64,000 nt of DNA from Corynebacterium minutissimum (lineage in GTDB: Bacteria > Actinomycetota > Actinomycetes > Mycobacteriales > Mycobacteriaceae), in the NCBI RefSeq assembly GCF_000805675.1, contig NZ_JSEF01000008.1, forward strand, positions 1-64,000, in the 5' to 3' direction. Within the stretch, counting starts at the first letter, position 1; every line of letters begins with the position of its first letter. The notes below the pieces were generated by a model. The model saw only the letters and a list, made by a program, of their open reading frames with translations, was not told where the DNA came from and searched no databases. Positions 52,400-60,454 of this stretch are shown piece by piece. Made by a program: the position numbers and the translations under genes.

Positions 52400-53539
52400 C
52401 TAGAAACCGCGCTGGCGCTGGTACGCGGCGCGGGCGCGCTGCTCGTCCACGCCCGGGGGAACCGTCACGTTGAGCGTGGCCTGCGTGGCGGCCGGGGATG
52501 GCGCAGGAAGGTGGAAGGCGGGGGCGTCGGAAAGCGCGAGGCCCAGACGGCCGTCCGGAAGGTGCACCGGCAACAGAGTCCACAGGCCCAGAATAGGCAT
52601 AGCTAGTTGCGGCAAACGTGCCTGCCGGGCATCCGCAATAGGAACACGTGCGCGAAGGAGCTCCGGCACGGCGCGGTCATAAGCGAAGCGCCGCAGGTTA
52701 CCTGCCGCCTGCGCAGACATGGAGGAGGCGAGTTCGTCAGCCCATGCCCACGTAAAAGTACCGGCAGACTCATCCAGGGTGGCAATGAGGTGTGCTGGAA
52801 CAGTCAACGAACCGTGCGCTGTGCTCACCAGCGTGCGGGAGGTCCCGGGATCCAGTTCGGCCCTCAAGTTGGGGAAGCGGGCGTCGAGGAAAAAATTGTG
52901 CTCAGTGGCAAGGAAGTGAGCATCCGCAAGAATATCCCGTGCCCGAAGTCCCGCCTGGCCATTGAGCTGGGGAAGGGCAACGATGCGAGAGCCCTCAAAC
53001 TGGGCAAGTGCTTCCGGGTTATTGTTGGGCACATTCATATAGGAAGCGAGCTCGGTGGTGGCGATACGCTCGTCCACGCCGCCTTCGATGTCCCCGCTCT
53101 TTTCCAGACCAGCGAGCACGGCGCTGACGGGGTTCGGGTCAAGCTCCGTGAAGTCCACCGCTACTAGTGCTTCAGCATCGCCCTGCGGAACGCGGACGAC
53201 GGGGCGATCACCAACAAGACGGCGTGCCAGGCCCCTGAGCAGTGCCGTATCCGGCTGGGGACCGTGGAACTCGGGAAGATCTGCCTGCTGCGCCAAGCCG
53301 GTGGCCCAGTGGAACTGGCCATCCTGCACGGACGCTAAGCGCAGACCGTCAAAGTCATGAACGCCGCTGCTGGTGGTGAAACGCACCGTAGCGCGCTGGT
53401 CATGCTCAGGCTGGTCGGACTCGACGGGGACGAAGTTGACTTCCACATCCGTGATGGGGCCGAGGCGACGGGCAAAGGCGGCGTCGATGCCGGCCTGAAT
53501 AAACGCGCCGGCGGAGTACAGGTTTCTCGCTGAATCCAT
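52400..53539 (-). CDS. Hypothetical protein with internal duplication, DUF6882-like
   Basis: A 379-aa cytoplasmic protein of unknown function. Two parts share the pattern of an aromatic W-A/T motif (FHWATGLAQQ near residue 80, FTWAWADELASS near 275) seen in DUF6882-type proteins, suggesting a duplicated module. No membrane segment or signal peptide. It starts 23 bp behind the glycosyltransferase and is the third gene of that operon, so a link to the glycolipid pathway or a mere read-through partner are both possible. Confidence 0.55.
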   Translation of the reverse strand: MDSARNLYSAGAFIQAGIDAAFARRLGPITDVEVNFVPVESDQPEHDQRATVRFTTSSGVHDFDGLRLASVQDGQFHWATGLAQQADLPEFHGPQPDTALLRGLARRLVGDRPVVRVPQGDAEALVAVDFTELDPNPVSAVLAGLEKSGDIEGGVDERIATTELASYMNVPNNNPEALAQFEGSRIVALPQLNGQAGLRARDILADAHFLATEHNFFLDARFPNLRAELDPGTSRTLVSTAHGSLTVPAHLIATLDESAGTFTWAWADELASSMSAQAAGNLRRFAYDRAVPELLRARVPIADARQARLPQLAMPILGLWTLLPVHLPDGRLGLALSDAPAFHLPAPSPAATQATLNVTVPPGVDEQRARAAYQRQRGF

Positions 53540-53562
53540 GCGTGCTCCTTGACTAGTACGGT

Positions 53563-54705
53563 TTAGTCCCTGCGGTAGGGGTGTTCAATGGCTTCCTCAT
53601 AGGCCGTAAGAAGGGCTTGGGTGGATTCTACCCAGGAATATTTCTCCGCTTCGCGTCGGGCGGCTGTGCCCATCTCAGATCGCCGGGAAGGATCACGGAG
53701 AAGATTCACGGCGGCGTGGGCCCATGCTGCGTCGTCAGCATCGGGGTCAATGAGATGGCCGGTGACCCCTTCCTCAATGACGAAGGGGATTCCGCCGGCG
53801 CGGGTTCCGATGACAGGAACCCCCGAAGCGAAGGACTCCAGCGCCACAAGGCCCAGGGTTTCCGTGGCAGAAGGGAAGAGGAAGACATCACCGACGGCGA
53901 AGGCGGCGGCGAGCTCGTCACCAGAGAGGTAGCCGGTAAAGACGGTGTAGGAGGGGTCGAAGCCTTCCTTGAGTTCGTCCAAGAAGGGGCCGTCACCGAC
54001 GATGGCGAGGTGGGCGTCGCTAAGCTCGGCGCGTACCAACTGCATGACGTGGTCGAGGCGCTCCAAGTCCTTTTCTTTGGAGACTCGGCCGATGTAAGTC
54101 AGCAGTGGCGCATTGGGGTTGCCACCGGTGAGGCGCTCGCGCATTGCCTCGGTGGCCCGGGAAGGCTGATACGTCTCCGTATCCACGGCTTTGGGCCATA
54201 GTTTCACGTTGCGAATGCCCATTTCACCAGCCTTGTCCACCATGGGCCCGGAGGTGCACAGATTGACTGCTGCCTGGTTATGCAGGTATTTCAGCGCTGC
54301 CTCTGTCAGCGGGCGGGTCCAGCCAATGCCCAGGGCATCGACGTACTCGGGCACGTTGGTGTGGAAGCTAGCCACGAGTGGAACAGCGTCACGCTGTGCG
54401 GCAAAGACGCCGAGCGCTGCGGTCCAAATCGGGTTGACGGCGTGGATGACATCGGGGTCAAAGTCCCGAATTTCTTTAAAGAAATTCCACGAGGGCAAGC
54501 CAAACTTGATTTCCGGATAGACCCACAGCGACAAGCTAGGAATGCGGGTGACCTCGAAACCTGCATACGTGGCAGGTGCCTTGCCCGTGGCGAAGATGCG
54601 GACCTCATGGCCCATAGCCGCCAGCTGGTCCAGCGTGCGGGTAATGCGGGTGACCACGCCGTCGATTTTGGGCAAGAAAACCTCAGTAACAATCGCGATG
54701 CGCAT
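53563..54705 (-). CDS. GT4 glycosyltransferase, SqdX/SQD2-like (sulfoquinovosyltransferase candidate)
   Basis: A 380-aa GT-B enzyme. The N-terminus (TEVFLPKIDGVVTRI) and the mid-section (LPSWNFFKEIRDFDPDVIHAVNP, HNQAAVNLCTS, LWPKAVDTETYQP) follow cyanobacterial SqdX and plant SQD2 more closely than mycobacterial MgtA/PimB. The donor-site pattern is SATETLGLVALESFASGVPV, with the E-x7-E pair. SQD2 enzymes transfer sulfoquinovose from UDP-sulfoquinovose to diacylglycerol. It lies 11 bp behind an SQD1-like gene, which strongly supports this reading. The alternative is a mannosyl- or glucosyl-transferase of the MgtA type. Substrate is inferred. Confidence 0.72.
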   Translation of the reverse strand: MRIAIVTEVFLPKIDGVVTRITRTLDQLAAMGHEVRIFATGKAPATYAGFEVTRIPSLSLWVYPEIKFGLPSWNFFKEIRDFDPDVIHAVNPIWTAALGVFAAQRDAVPLVASFHTNVPEYVDALGIGWTRPLTEAALKYLHNQAAVNLCTSGPMVDKAGEMGIRNVKLWPKAVDTETYQPSRATEAMRERLTGGNPNAPLLTYIGRVSKEKDLERLDHVMQLVRAELSDAHLAIVGDGPFLDELKEGFDPSYTVFTGYLSGDELAAAFAVGDVFLFPSATETLGLVALESFASGVPVIGTRAGGIPFVIEEGVTGHLIDPDADDAAWAHAAVNLLRDPSRRSEMGTAARREAEKYSWVESTQALLTAYEEAIEHPYRRD

Positions 54706-54716
54706 GGCAGGAATGC

Positions 54717-55940
54717 TTATGCCTGTGCGGTGTCGGTAGCGTCGCTCGCCACGGAGTCAGGAACGCCCGCCTGCTGCTGCTTGGTCCACAGGGATTGCGC
54801 TGGAATCTTGGAGCGGTCCACGCGCTCGGCGTACTTGCGGGCAACCTCTTCGACCTCATGGAGCAGGCCTTCCGACAAGGTGGTTGGTTCTAGGCCAAGT
54901 TCCAGGAACGTGTCGTTGGTGACGTGAAGTTCATTTTCTGCGGACTCCTTGCGTGGATTGGGCACGTAGGCTACCTCCGCCCCAGAAATCTTTGCCAGCA
55001 GCTCCGCCAAGTCGCGCACGCGGTGGGTTTCGGTCATCTGGTTGATGATCTTGACGCGCTCGCCACGAGCGGGTGGATTATTCAGTGCCAGCTCAATGCA
55101 GCGCACCATGTCACGGATGTGGATAAAGGCGCGAGTCTGGCCACCAGTACCGTGCACGGTCAGCGGGTAACCAATACCTGCCTGGATGAGGAAGCGGTTG
55201 AGTACTGTGCCGTAATCACCGTCGTAGTCAAAGCGGTTGATCAGGCGTTCATCCTTCTGGGTCTGCTCGGTGTGCGTGCCCCAAATGATGCCCTGGTGGA
55301 GGTCGGTAATGCGCAGCTCATCGTTCTTGGCATAGTAGGCAAAGAGGTGCTGATCCAGTACCTTCGTCATGTGGTAGACCGAGCCTGGGTTGGAGGGGTA
55401 GAGGATCTGCTGCTCGACGATACCGTTCTCACCAGCATCGACCTGCACATCCAGGTAGCCCTCCGGAATCTTCATGCCCGCGGTGCCGTAGCCGTACACG
55501 CCCATGGTGCCCAAGTGTGCGACGTGGATATCCTGCTCAGATTCCACGATGGCGGCAAGCAGGTTATGGGTAGCGTTGATGTTGTTATCCACCGTGTAGC
55601 GCTTGGTGCGCGAATTCTTCATGGAATAAGGAGCAGCGCGCTGCTCAGCGAAGTGGACAACGGCATCTGGGCGCTCCGTGGTGAGGAACTCCAACAGGCC
55701 GTCATAGTCCTGAGCTACGTCGAGGTTGCGGAAGCCGATAGTCTTGCCGGAGACCTCAGTCCATGCGGCCAAGCGCTCTTCGACGGACACGATGGGAGTG
55801 AGCGACTCTGCACCGAGTTCCTCATCGATAGCGCGGCGAGAGAGATTGTCCACGATGATGACCTCGTGGCCCTGATCGGAGAGATAAAGTGAGGCTGGCC
55901 AGCCGCAGAAACCATCGCCGCCGAGAATCGCTACCTTCAT
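54717..55940 (-). CDS. sqdB: UDP-sulfoquinovose synthase-like SDR (SQD1/SqdB)
   Basis: A 407-aa extended SDR. The sequence tracks SQD1 along its length: GGDGFCGWPASLYL (NAD site), DNLSRRAIDEELGAESLTPI, VHFAEQRAAPYSM, LGTMGVYG (catalytic Thr), YHMTKVLD (catalytic Tyr and Lys), RFDYDGDYGTVLNRF, PLTVHGTGGQTRAFIHIRD and VPNPRKESAENE. SQD1 makes UDP-sulfoquinovose from UDP-glucose and sulfite. The C-terminus has a 30-residue Ala/Thr/Ser extension. It is the first gene of a three-gene operon with the SQD2-like transferase. I do not recall a described sulfoquinovosyl lipid in Corynebacterium. Confidence 0.82.
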   Translation of the reverse strand: MKVAILGGDGFCGWPASLYLSDQGHEVIIVDNLSRRAIDEELGAESLTPIVSVEERLAAWTEVSGKTIGFRNLDVAQDYDGLLEFLTTERPDAVVHFAEQRAAPYSMKNSRTKRYTVDNNINATHNLLAAIVESEQDIHVAHLGTMGVYGYGTAGMKIPEGYLDVQVDAGENGIVEQQILYPSNPGSVYHMTKVLDQHLFAYYAKNDELRITDLHQGIIWGTHTEQTQKDERLINRFDYDGDYGTVLNRFLIQAGIGYPLTVHGTGGQTRAFIHIRDMVRCIELALNNPPARGERVKIINQMTETHRVRDLAELLAKISGAEVAYVPNPRKESAENELHVTNDTFLELGLEPTTLSEGLLHEVEEVARKYAERVDRSKIPAQSLWTKQQQAGVPDSVASDATDTAQA

Positions 55941-55979
55941 GTTTTTCTCTCCACATCATGATTGGGGGCATTACCTATG

Positions 55980-56016
55980 GTGCCGCCGTCGACGGAAAGT
56001 TCCGGCGCGGCGGCAC
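55980..56016 (-). promoter_or_regulatory. Hairpin in the sqdB leader
   Basis: GTGCCGCCG (55980-55988) and CGGCGGCAC (56008-56016) pair perfectly over a 19-base loop that can pair further. It lies about 40 bp before the sqdB ATG and would be in its 5' leader. Upstream, AAACA-N9-TGTTT (56070-56088) is a further inverted repeat. Confidence 0.4.
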
Positions 56017-56123
56017 ACACTTTTATCTACCTTACCGTTGACAGTGCTTACACGGAGGGCGTGCTGGGTAAACAGTGAGTGAATGTTTCCTAAGGCTGCA
56101 CGATGAAGTTGCATTGAGAAGAC

Positions 56124-56137
56124 GCTAGTAAACTAGC
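56124..56137 (+). promoter_or_regulatory. Palindromic -10 region of the 56142 gene
   Basis: GCTAGTAAACTAGC is a perfect palindrome. It includes TAAACT (56129-56134), a TANNNT -10 ending 7 bp before the ATG at 56142. This suggests a leaderless transcript and a possible operator at the promoter. Confidence 0.4.
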
Positions 56138-56141
56138 CCGC

Positions 56142-56798
56142 ATGCTTGAAGCCGTGCTCAATGCCTTTGCCGATTCTGTCAACGCCCTGCTCATCGGCAT
56201 CCTCGTGGCCATTGGCATCATGCTTCCGCGAGGTAGTTACCGCAAGATTGCTGCGCTTGTCATCGTCGGCGATTGGTTCGGTGTGCTCACCGCTGCCGCC
56301 GTGGTCATGTTCGTTTTTGTGGGGATTCAAGACAAGGTGGCCGCCGCCTTGGAGTCTCCGGCGATTGGCTGGGGCCTCATCGTCATAGGCGTGGGCCTCG
56401 GTGTTCTGGCGTGGCGCTCGAAGGGCGAGCCTAACGATATGGTGCACAAGCTCCTCGGCCCGCTGCGCACGCCCTCACCTAAGACCGTTGCGGTGGGCTT
56501 CCTTATGGGAGTCATCCAGTCGCTGACCTCCGTGCCCTTCTTCTATGGCCTTATGCACCTAGCAGCCGGGGATTTCAGTAATACCGTGAAATACGGCGGC
56601 CTTTTCTTCTATGCCAGCTTCGCACTCTCCTTGCCTACCGTGTGCGGGCTCTTCATTGCGCTCGTGCGTGCCAAACCTCATTCCTGGGCTGGTCGCGCCT
56701 TCGCGTGGGCGCGGGAGAACTCAGCCGCCGTTGCGCTGTGGAGCGGCTATGGCGTGGCGGCCTTCCTCGTCATTATGGGTATCGTCGCGCTGCTCTAG
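56142..56798 (+). CDS. Polytopic membrane protein of unknown function
   Basis: A 218-aa protein with six hydrophobic segments in two sets of three (about 10-60, 72-88, then 112-135, 145-170, 195-218). The conserved-looking VAVGFLMGVIQSLTSVPFFYGL segment opens the second half. I cannot place it in a named family; the layout resembles small LysE/GAP-type transporters. It is divergent from sqdB and could take part in the same process, but nothing proves this. Confidence 0.6.
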   Translation: MLEAVLNAFADSVNALLIGILVAIGIMLPRGSYRKIAALVIVGDWFGVLTAAAVVMFVFVGIQDKVAAALESPAIGWGLIVIGVGLGVLAWRSKGEPNDMVHKLLGPLRTPSPKTVAVGFLMGVIQSLTSVPFFYGLMHLAAGDFSNTVKYGGLFFYASFALSLPTVCGLFIALVRAKPHSWAGRAFAWARENSAAVALWSGYGVAAFLVIMGIVALL

Positions 56799-56843
56799 CA
56801 GTAGTGCGAAACACACGCGTATGGGCGCAGCGCGAAGGCTCAT

Positions 56844-57389
56844 CTAGTCATACAGAACGGACTCAAGAGAGAGTTCGTTTTCTATCTGCGCTTGGCTTTT
56901 GGAGAGCTCAACATAACCTGCCGCATGGGGGATGAATGCGGCTGATTCTTCGTCACTGAGCTCACGGCGTATCTTCGCGGGTACTCCGGCCGCCAAACAG
57001 CCTCCGGGAATTTCCTGGCCCTCCAGCACGACGGCGCCAGCAGCAATAAGCGAGCCTGCGCCTACGGTGGAGCCGGACAACAGCGTTGCCTTCATGCCTA
57101 CCAGCGTGCCGGCACCTACCTGTGTTCCGTGCAGCATAGCCATGTGTCCAACCGTGACGTCGTCCTCCAATATGCACGGGTTTGTTGACTCCACGTGGAT
57201 AACGCAATTGTCCTGGACATTAACGCGTGCCCCGAGTCGGATAGTTCCCACATCACCGCGAAGCACACAGCCATAGAAGACGGAGGAGTCTGGGCCAATA
57301 GTCACATCACCGATGATGGTGGCATTCGGCGCAATCCAGGCGCTGCGGTGAATGCGCGGGGTCTTGCCTTGAAAGGGGAGGATAAGCAT
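56844..57389 (-). CDS. Gamma carbonic anhydrase-like hexapeptide protein
   Basis: A 181-aa left-handed beta-helix protein with hexapeptide repeats throughout. Three metal-ligand histidines are in place (CVIHVEST, VGHMAMLHG), as in CamH/YrdA proteins. Zinc-dependent hydration of CO2 or a related activity is possible. GAAGGAG 9 bp before ATG 57389 fixes the start. It follows the next gene by 4 bp. Confidence 0.88.
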   Translation of the reverse strand: MLILPFQGKTPRIHRSAWIAPNATIIGDVTIGPDSSVFYGCVLRGDVGTIRLGARVNVQDNCVIHVESTNPCILEDDVTVGHMAMLHGTQVGAGTLVGMKATLLSGSTVGAGSLIAAGAVVLEGQEIPGGCLAAGVPAKIRRELSDEESAAFIPHAAGYVELSKSQAQIENELSLESVLYD

Positions 57390-57393
57390 GGTT

Positions 57394-57789
57394 TTAGACT
57401 CCTTCAATCGCTATGGCCAGGGCCGTTGAGATTTCATAATCTCCAGGCTCCGTGCTGAGGTTTTCAAGAAGAGCGAGTTCTTCAGGCGAGAGTGGGATAA
57501 CCCAGCCCTTCTGCGGATCATGCACTGGGCGTTCTTGCGCAGTCGTGGGGGACAGGTACACGGTAGTCTGTGCGCCAGTCCTTGGGCCGCGCAGTTGGGC
57601 GGCTTCGCCAGCCCGAGCCACTTCCGCCAGCACCTTAGCGCCGGATGGGGACGTCTCCACGATGATGAGTCCGTCCGCCGTGTGCACGGCAAGGCGGTCC
57701 AGCTCAACTTCAACGGCATGCGGATCGGGGGAGGCTAAACGCGCGCCGGGGGAGCCGACGAGATTCTTCAGTGCAGAAAAGAGACCCAT
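57394..57789 (-). CDS. Hypothetical protein
   Basis: A 131-aa soluble protein that I do not recognise. It is alpha/beta in pattern (VEVELDRLAVHTADGLIIVET, then WVIPLSPEELALLENL), without signal peptide. It is cotranscribed with the carbonic anhydrase-like gene, and its start region overlaps the promoter of the divergent patatin gene. Confidence 0.6.
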   Translation of the reverse strand: MGLFSALKNLVGSPGARLASPDPHAVEVELDRLAVHTADGLIIVETSPSGAKVLAEVARAGEAAQLRGPRTGAQTTVYLSPTTAQERPVHDPQKGWVIPLSPEELALLENLSTEPGDYEISTALAIAIEGV

Positions 57790-57810
57790 GGCGCGATCCT
57801 AGCCTGCGGG

Positions 57811-57816
57811 TACCAT
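57811..57816 (+). promoter_or_regulatory. -10 box of leaderless patatin transcript
   Basis: TACCAT fits TANNNT and ends 8 bp before the GTG at 57825, which has no ribosome-binding site. Confidence 0.4.
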
Positions 57817-57824
57817 CGGGCACT

Positions 57825-58694
57825 GTGATTGACGCGAAAGATACAGCACTCGTCATTGAAGGTGGCGGCATGCGCAATTCCTATACTGCGGCATGCATCG
57901 TCAAACTACTTCAGGAGGAGGTGGAATTCGGCTGGGTCGGTGGTGTTTCCGCAGGCTCGTCACACACCGTTAATTTCCTCTCGCGCGACGTGATTCGCTC
58001 CGAAGAATCCTTCGTAGATTTTGCCAAGAACCCCAGTTTCGGTGGCCTGGGGTCGCTTTTGCGCGGCAATGGCTATTTCAACGCTGAATATATCTATGAG
58101 AAATCAGCCGACAAAGATATGCCCTTCGATTGGGAGGCCTTCGAAGCTAATCCAGCCCAAATGCGTATCTCGGCCGCTCGGGCGGACACCGGTGAGAGCG
58201 TGTATTGGGGCCGCGAAGACATTGAGACCCAAGAGGATCTGATGGTGCGCGTTCGTGCGTCGTCGACCCTTCCCCTCATCATGCCCATGCGTGTCATTGA
58301 TGGCGCACCTTATGTGGATGGAGCCATGGGCGAATCTGGCGGCATTCTTATTGACCAAGCAGAAAAGGCTGGGTTTGAGAAGTTCCTCTTTCTCGGCTCC
58401 AAGCCACGCGGCTATGTACGCCCCTCAGTCAGCCGCCCCACGGCGCTGCGCCGCGTCTTCCGCAAGTACCCGGCCGTGGCTGAAGCCATGATTGCCCGCC
58501 CACCGAAGTACAACCGCTCAAAAGACCGACTCCTGGAACTGGAGAAAGAGGGGCGCGCCCAGCTCTTCTTCCCCGAGGACATGCAGGTGACGTCTACCGA
58601 ACACGATGTGGCCAAGTTGCGCGCAAACTTTGAGGCTGGTCGTGCTCAGACCTACGCGGAGTGGCCGGCCTGGAGGGAATTCCTCACCGCCTAG
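57825..58694 (+). CDS. Patatin-like phospholipase
   Basis: A 289-aa serine lipase or acyl hydrolase of the RssA/YjjU bacterial group. The oxyanion motif is EGGGMRNSYTA, the nucleophile elbow GVSAGSS and the catalytic Asp is in VDGAMGESGG (D-G-A). The dyad is intact. GTG 57825 gives the typical N-terminus (VIDAKDTALVIEGGG), the frame being open from 57771. Substrate may be membrane phospholipids. Confidence 0.9.
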   Translation: MIDAKDTALVIEGGGMRNSYTAACIVKLLQEEVEFGWVGGVSAGSSHTVNFLSRDVIRSEESFVDFAKNPSFGGLGSLLRGNGYFNAEYIYEKSADKDMPFDWEAFEANPAQMRISAARADTGESVYWGREDIETQEDLMVRVRASSTLPLIMPMRVIDGAPYVDGAMGESGGILIDQAEKAGFEKFLFLGSKPRGYVRPSVSRPTALRRVFRKYPAVAEAMIARPPKYNRSKDRLLELEKEGRAQLFFPEDMQVTSTEHDVAKLRANFEAGRAQTYAEWPAWREFLTA

Positions 58695-58860
58695 TTACCT
58701 AGCAGCAGCTTCCGGTGTTGATCACCGAGCACCTGCAGGTGTGAGACGTGCCTCGTTTGCGGCCACGGCAACATCATGGAAAAGCCGGTGCGCTGCATGG
58801 ATGCAGTTACTGGGTGATCGCAGCACATGTCGGCCACATGGCTTTTTCTGTGCAGTTTCC

Positions 58861-58866
58861 TAGAAT
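58861..58866 (+). promoter_or_regulatory. -10 box of the AspT-type transporter gene
   Basis: TAGAAT ends 8 bp before the GTG at 58875 and no Shine-Dalgarno sequence intervenes, so a leaderless transcript is likely. The remaining gap 58695-58860 holds a weak AAAAGCC...GGCTTTTT pairing (58777-58850) and nothing else. Confidence 0.45.
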
Positions 58867-58874
58867 GACAGACC

Positions 58875-60440
58875 GTGTTGGCACTATTTGATGGAAATAT
58901 TTGGCTGAGCATCTTCTTCATTGCATTGCTCGGCACACTGTTTGGCATGATTCCCTTCGGCCCGCTGCGCTTTGGTGCGGCGGGTACCTTGTTCGTTGGT
59001 TTGGCTTTCGGCGCCTTCATTGAGCTCGATGGCACAATCCTCAGCAGCTTGCAGGAGATGGGCCTTGGTCTCTTCATCTACATGCAAGGTTTGTCTGCCG
59101 GTGAGCGATTCTTCAAGGGATTCTCCGAACAGCTCAAGCACATGATCACCGCGGCGATCGCCGTGATTGCGGCCGCGGCTGTGGCACTGCTCGCAGGCGG
59201 TTGGCTTGGGCTGTCACCTTTGGCCTCTGTTGGCGTGTTCTCGGGTGCGACGACCTCGACCGCGTCACTGGCCGTTGCCCAGCAGCAGACAGGTGAAGAG
59301 CTGCCAGCCGTGGGCTATTCCCTGGGATATCCGGTCGGCGTTGCCGTCGCCATTCTGCTCGTGGCGGTACTGCTGAAACAGTCCTGGCCGGGGTCGAAAG
59401 ACAAGGACAATTCTGCCGAGGAAATCTTCCGCTCCCGTACTATTCGCGTGACGAAGAACATCACCTACGACGAGTTATTGGAACGCTTCGAGGACCAATT
59501 CGTCATCGCCACGATTCGCCGCGGGAATACGAGGACTGTAGCCGGTGACCACCCGGAGATTCGCAAAGGCGATATCCTTCGCGTCCTCGTGACGAAGGCG
59601 AAGAAACATGAGCTTACGGCTGCCCTAGGTAAGCGCCAGCCGCAGGTTCCCTTCATCGATAAGCGTCTTGTCATTGAGAACGTCGTGGTATCGAACTCAG
59701 ATATTGCCGGGCGCACCATCGAGGAACTTGACCTGTTTAAACGCTATGGTGGCCGCATTATCCGTATCCACCGCGGTGATGAGGAGTTCCTCGCCAGCTT
59801 TGATACACACCTCGATTCCGGCGACCGTATCGACATCATTGTGGACCAGGACCATCTGGGCGATATCCGCAACTATTTTGGCAACTCGGTTCAGGGCTAT
59901 TCGGAGCTGAACTGGATCGCTGTGGGCGGCGGCCTGTTCTTGGGCTACCTTTTGGCACTCGTCGTTGTCCCGATGCCGGGCGGCGCGTCCTTTGAATTGG
60001 GCTTCGCGCTTGGCCCACTCATTACCGGTCTCATTCTTGGCGCACTGCACCGCACCCGTCGCGTGCCGTGGAAGGTTCCGGCCTCCATCAACACTGCCTT
60101 CCAGCAGTGGGGCCTCGTTATCTTCCTGGCCTCAGTGGGCCTTGCCTCCAGTGATGCTTTCCTCTCCACCGCATTCTCGTGGATGGGTGTGAAGTGCATG
60201 CTGCTGGCCGCCATCATCACTGTGGTTGCCATCGCGATTTTCGCCGTGGCGAACCGCTTCCTTGGCCAGTCGGAGACCCGCACCGCTGGTGGTATCTCGG
60301 GCATGTTCGGCCAGCCAGCCGTGGTCAACTACGCCACGGGGGTGAGCTCTGACTCCCGCATCATGACCGGCTACGCAGCGACCATCGTGGTGGCGCAGAT
60401 AGTCAAGATTGCGGTCATCCCCATCATGCTGACTATCTAG
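58875..60440 (+). CDS. AspT/YidE-type transporter with two TrkA-C domains
   Basis: A 521-aa member of the aspartate:alanine exchanger family. Two sets of five helices (1-170 and 350-521) flank a cytoplasmic pair of TrkA-C (RCK_C) domains (about 195-340; ITYDELLERFEDQFVIATIRRG, then VIENVVVSNSDIAGRTIEEL). SGATTSTASLAVAQQQTGEE and GISGMFGQPAVVNYAT are the repeated transport motifs. The substrate is probably a dicarboxylate or amino acid; members of this type occur widely in corynebacteria, but I cannot name it. Confidence 0.88.
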   Translation: MLALFDGNIWLSIFFIALLGTLFGMIPFGPLRFGAAGTLFVGLAFGAFIELDGTILSSLQEMGLGLFIYMQGLSAGERFFKGFSEQLKHMITAAIAVIAAAAVALLAGGWLGLSPLASVGVFSGATTSTASLAVAQQQTGEELPAVGYSLGYPVGVAVAILLVAVLLKQSWPGSKDKDNSAEEIFRSRTIRVTKNITYDELLERFEDQFVIATIRRGNTRTVAGDHPEIRKGDILRVLVTKAKKHELTAALGKRQPQVPFIDKRLVIENVVVSNSDIAGRTIEELDLFKRYGGRIIRIHRGDEEFLASFDTHLDSGDRIDIIVDQDHLGDIRNYFGNSVQGYSELNWIAVGGGLFLGYLLALVVVPMPGGASFELGFALGPLITGLILGALHRTRRVPWKVPASINTAFQQWGLVIFLASVGLASSDAFLSTAFSWMGVKCMLLAAIITVVAIAIFAVANRFLGQSETRTAGGISGMFGQPAVVNYATGVSSDSRIMTGYAATIVVAQIVKIAVIPIMLTI

Positions 60441-60454
60441 TTAGCTATGGGCAT

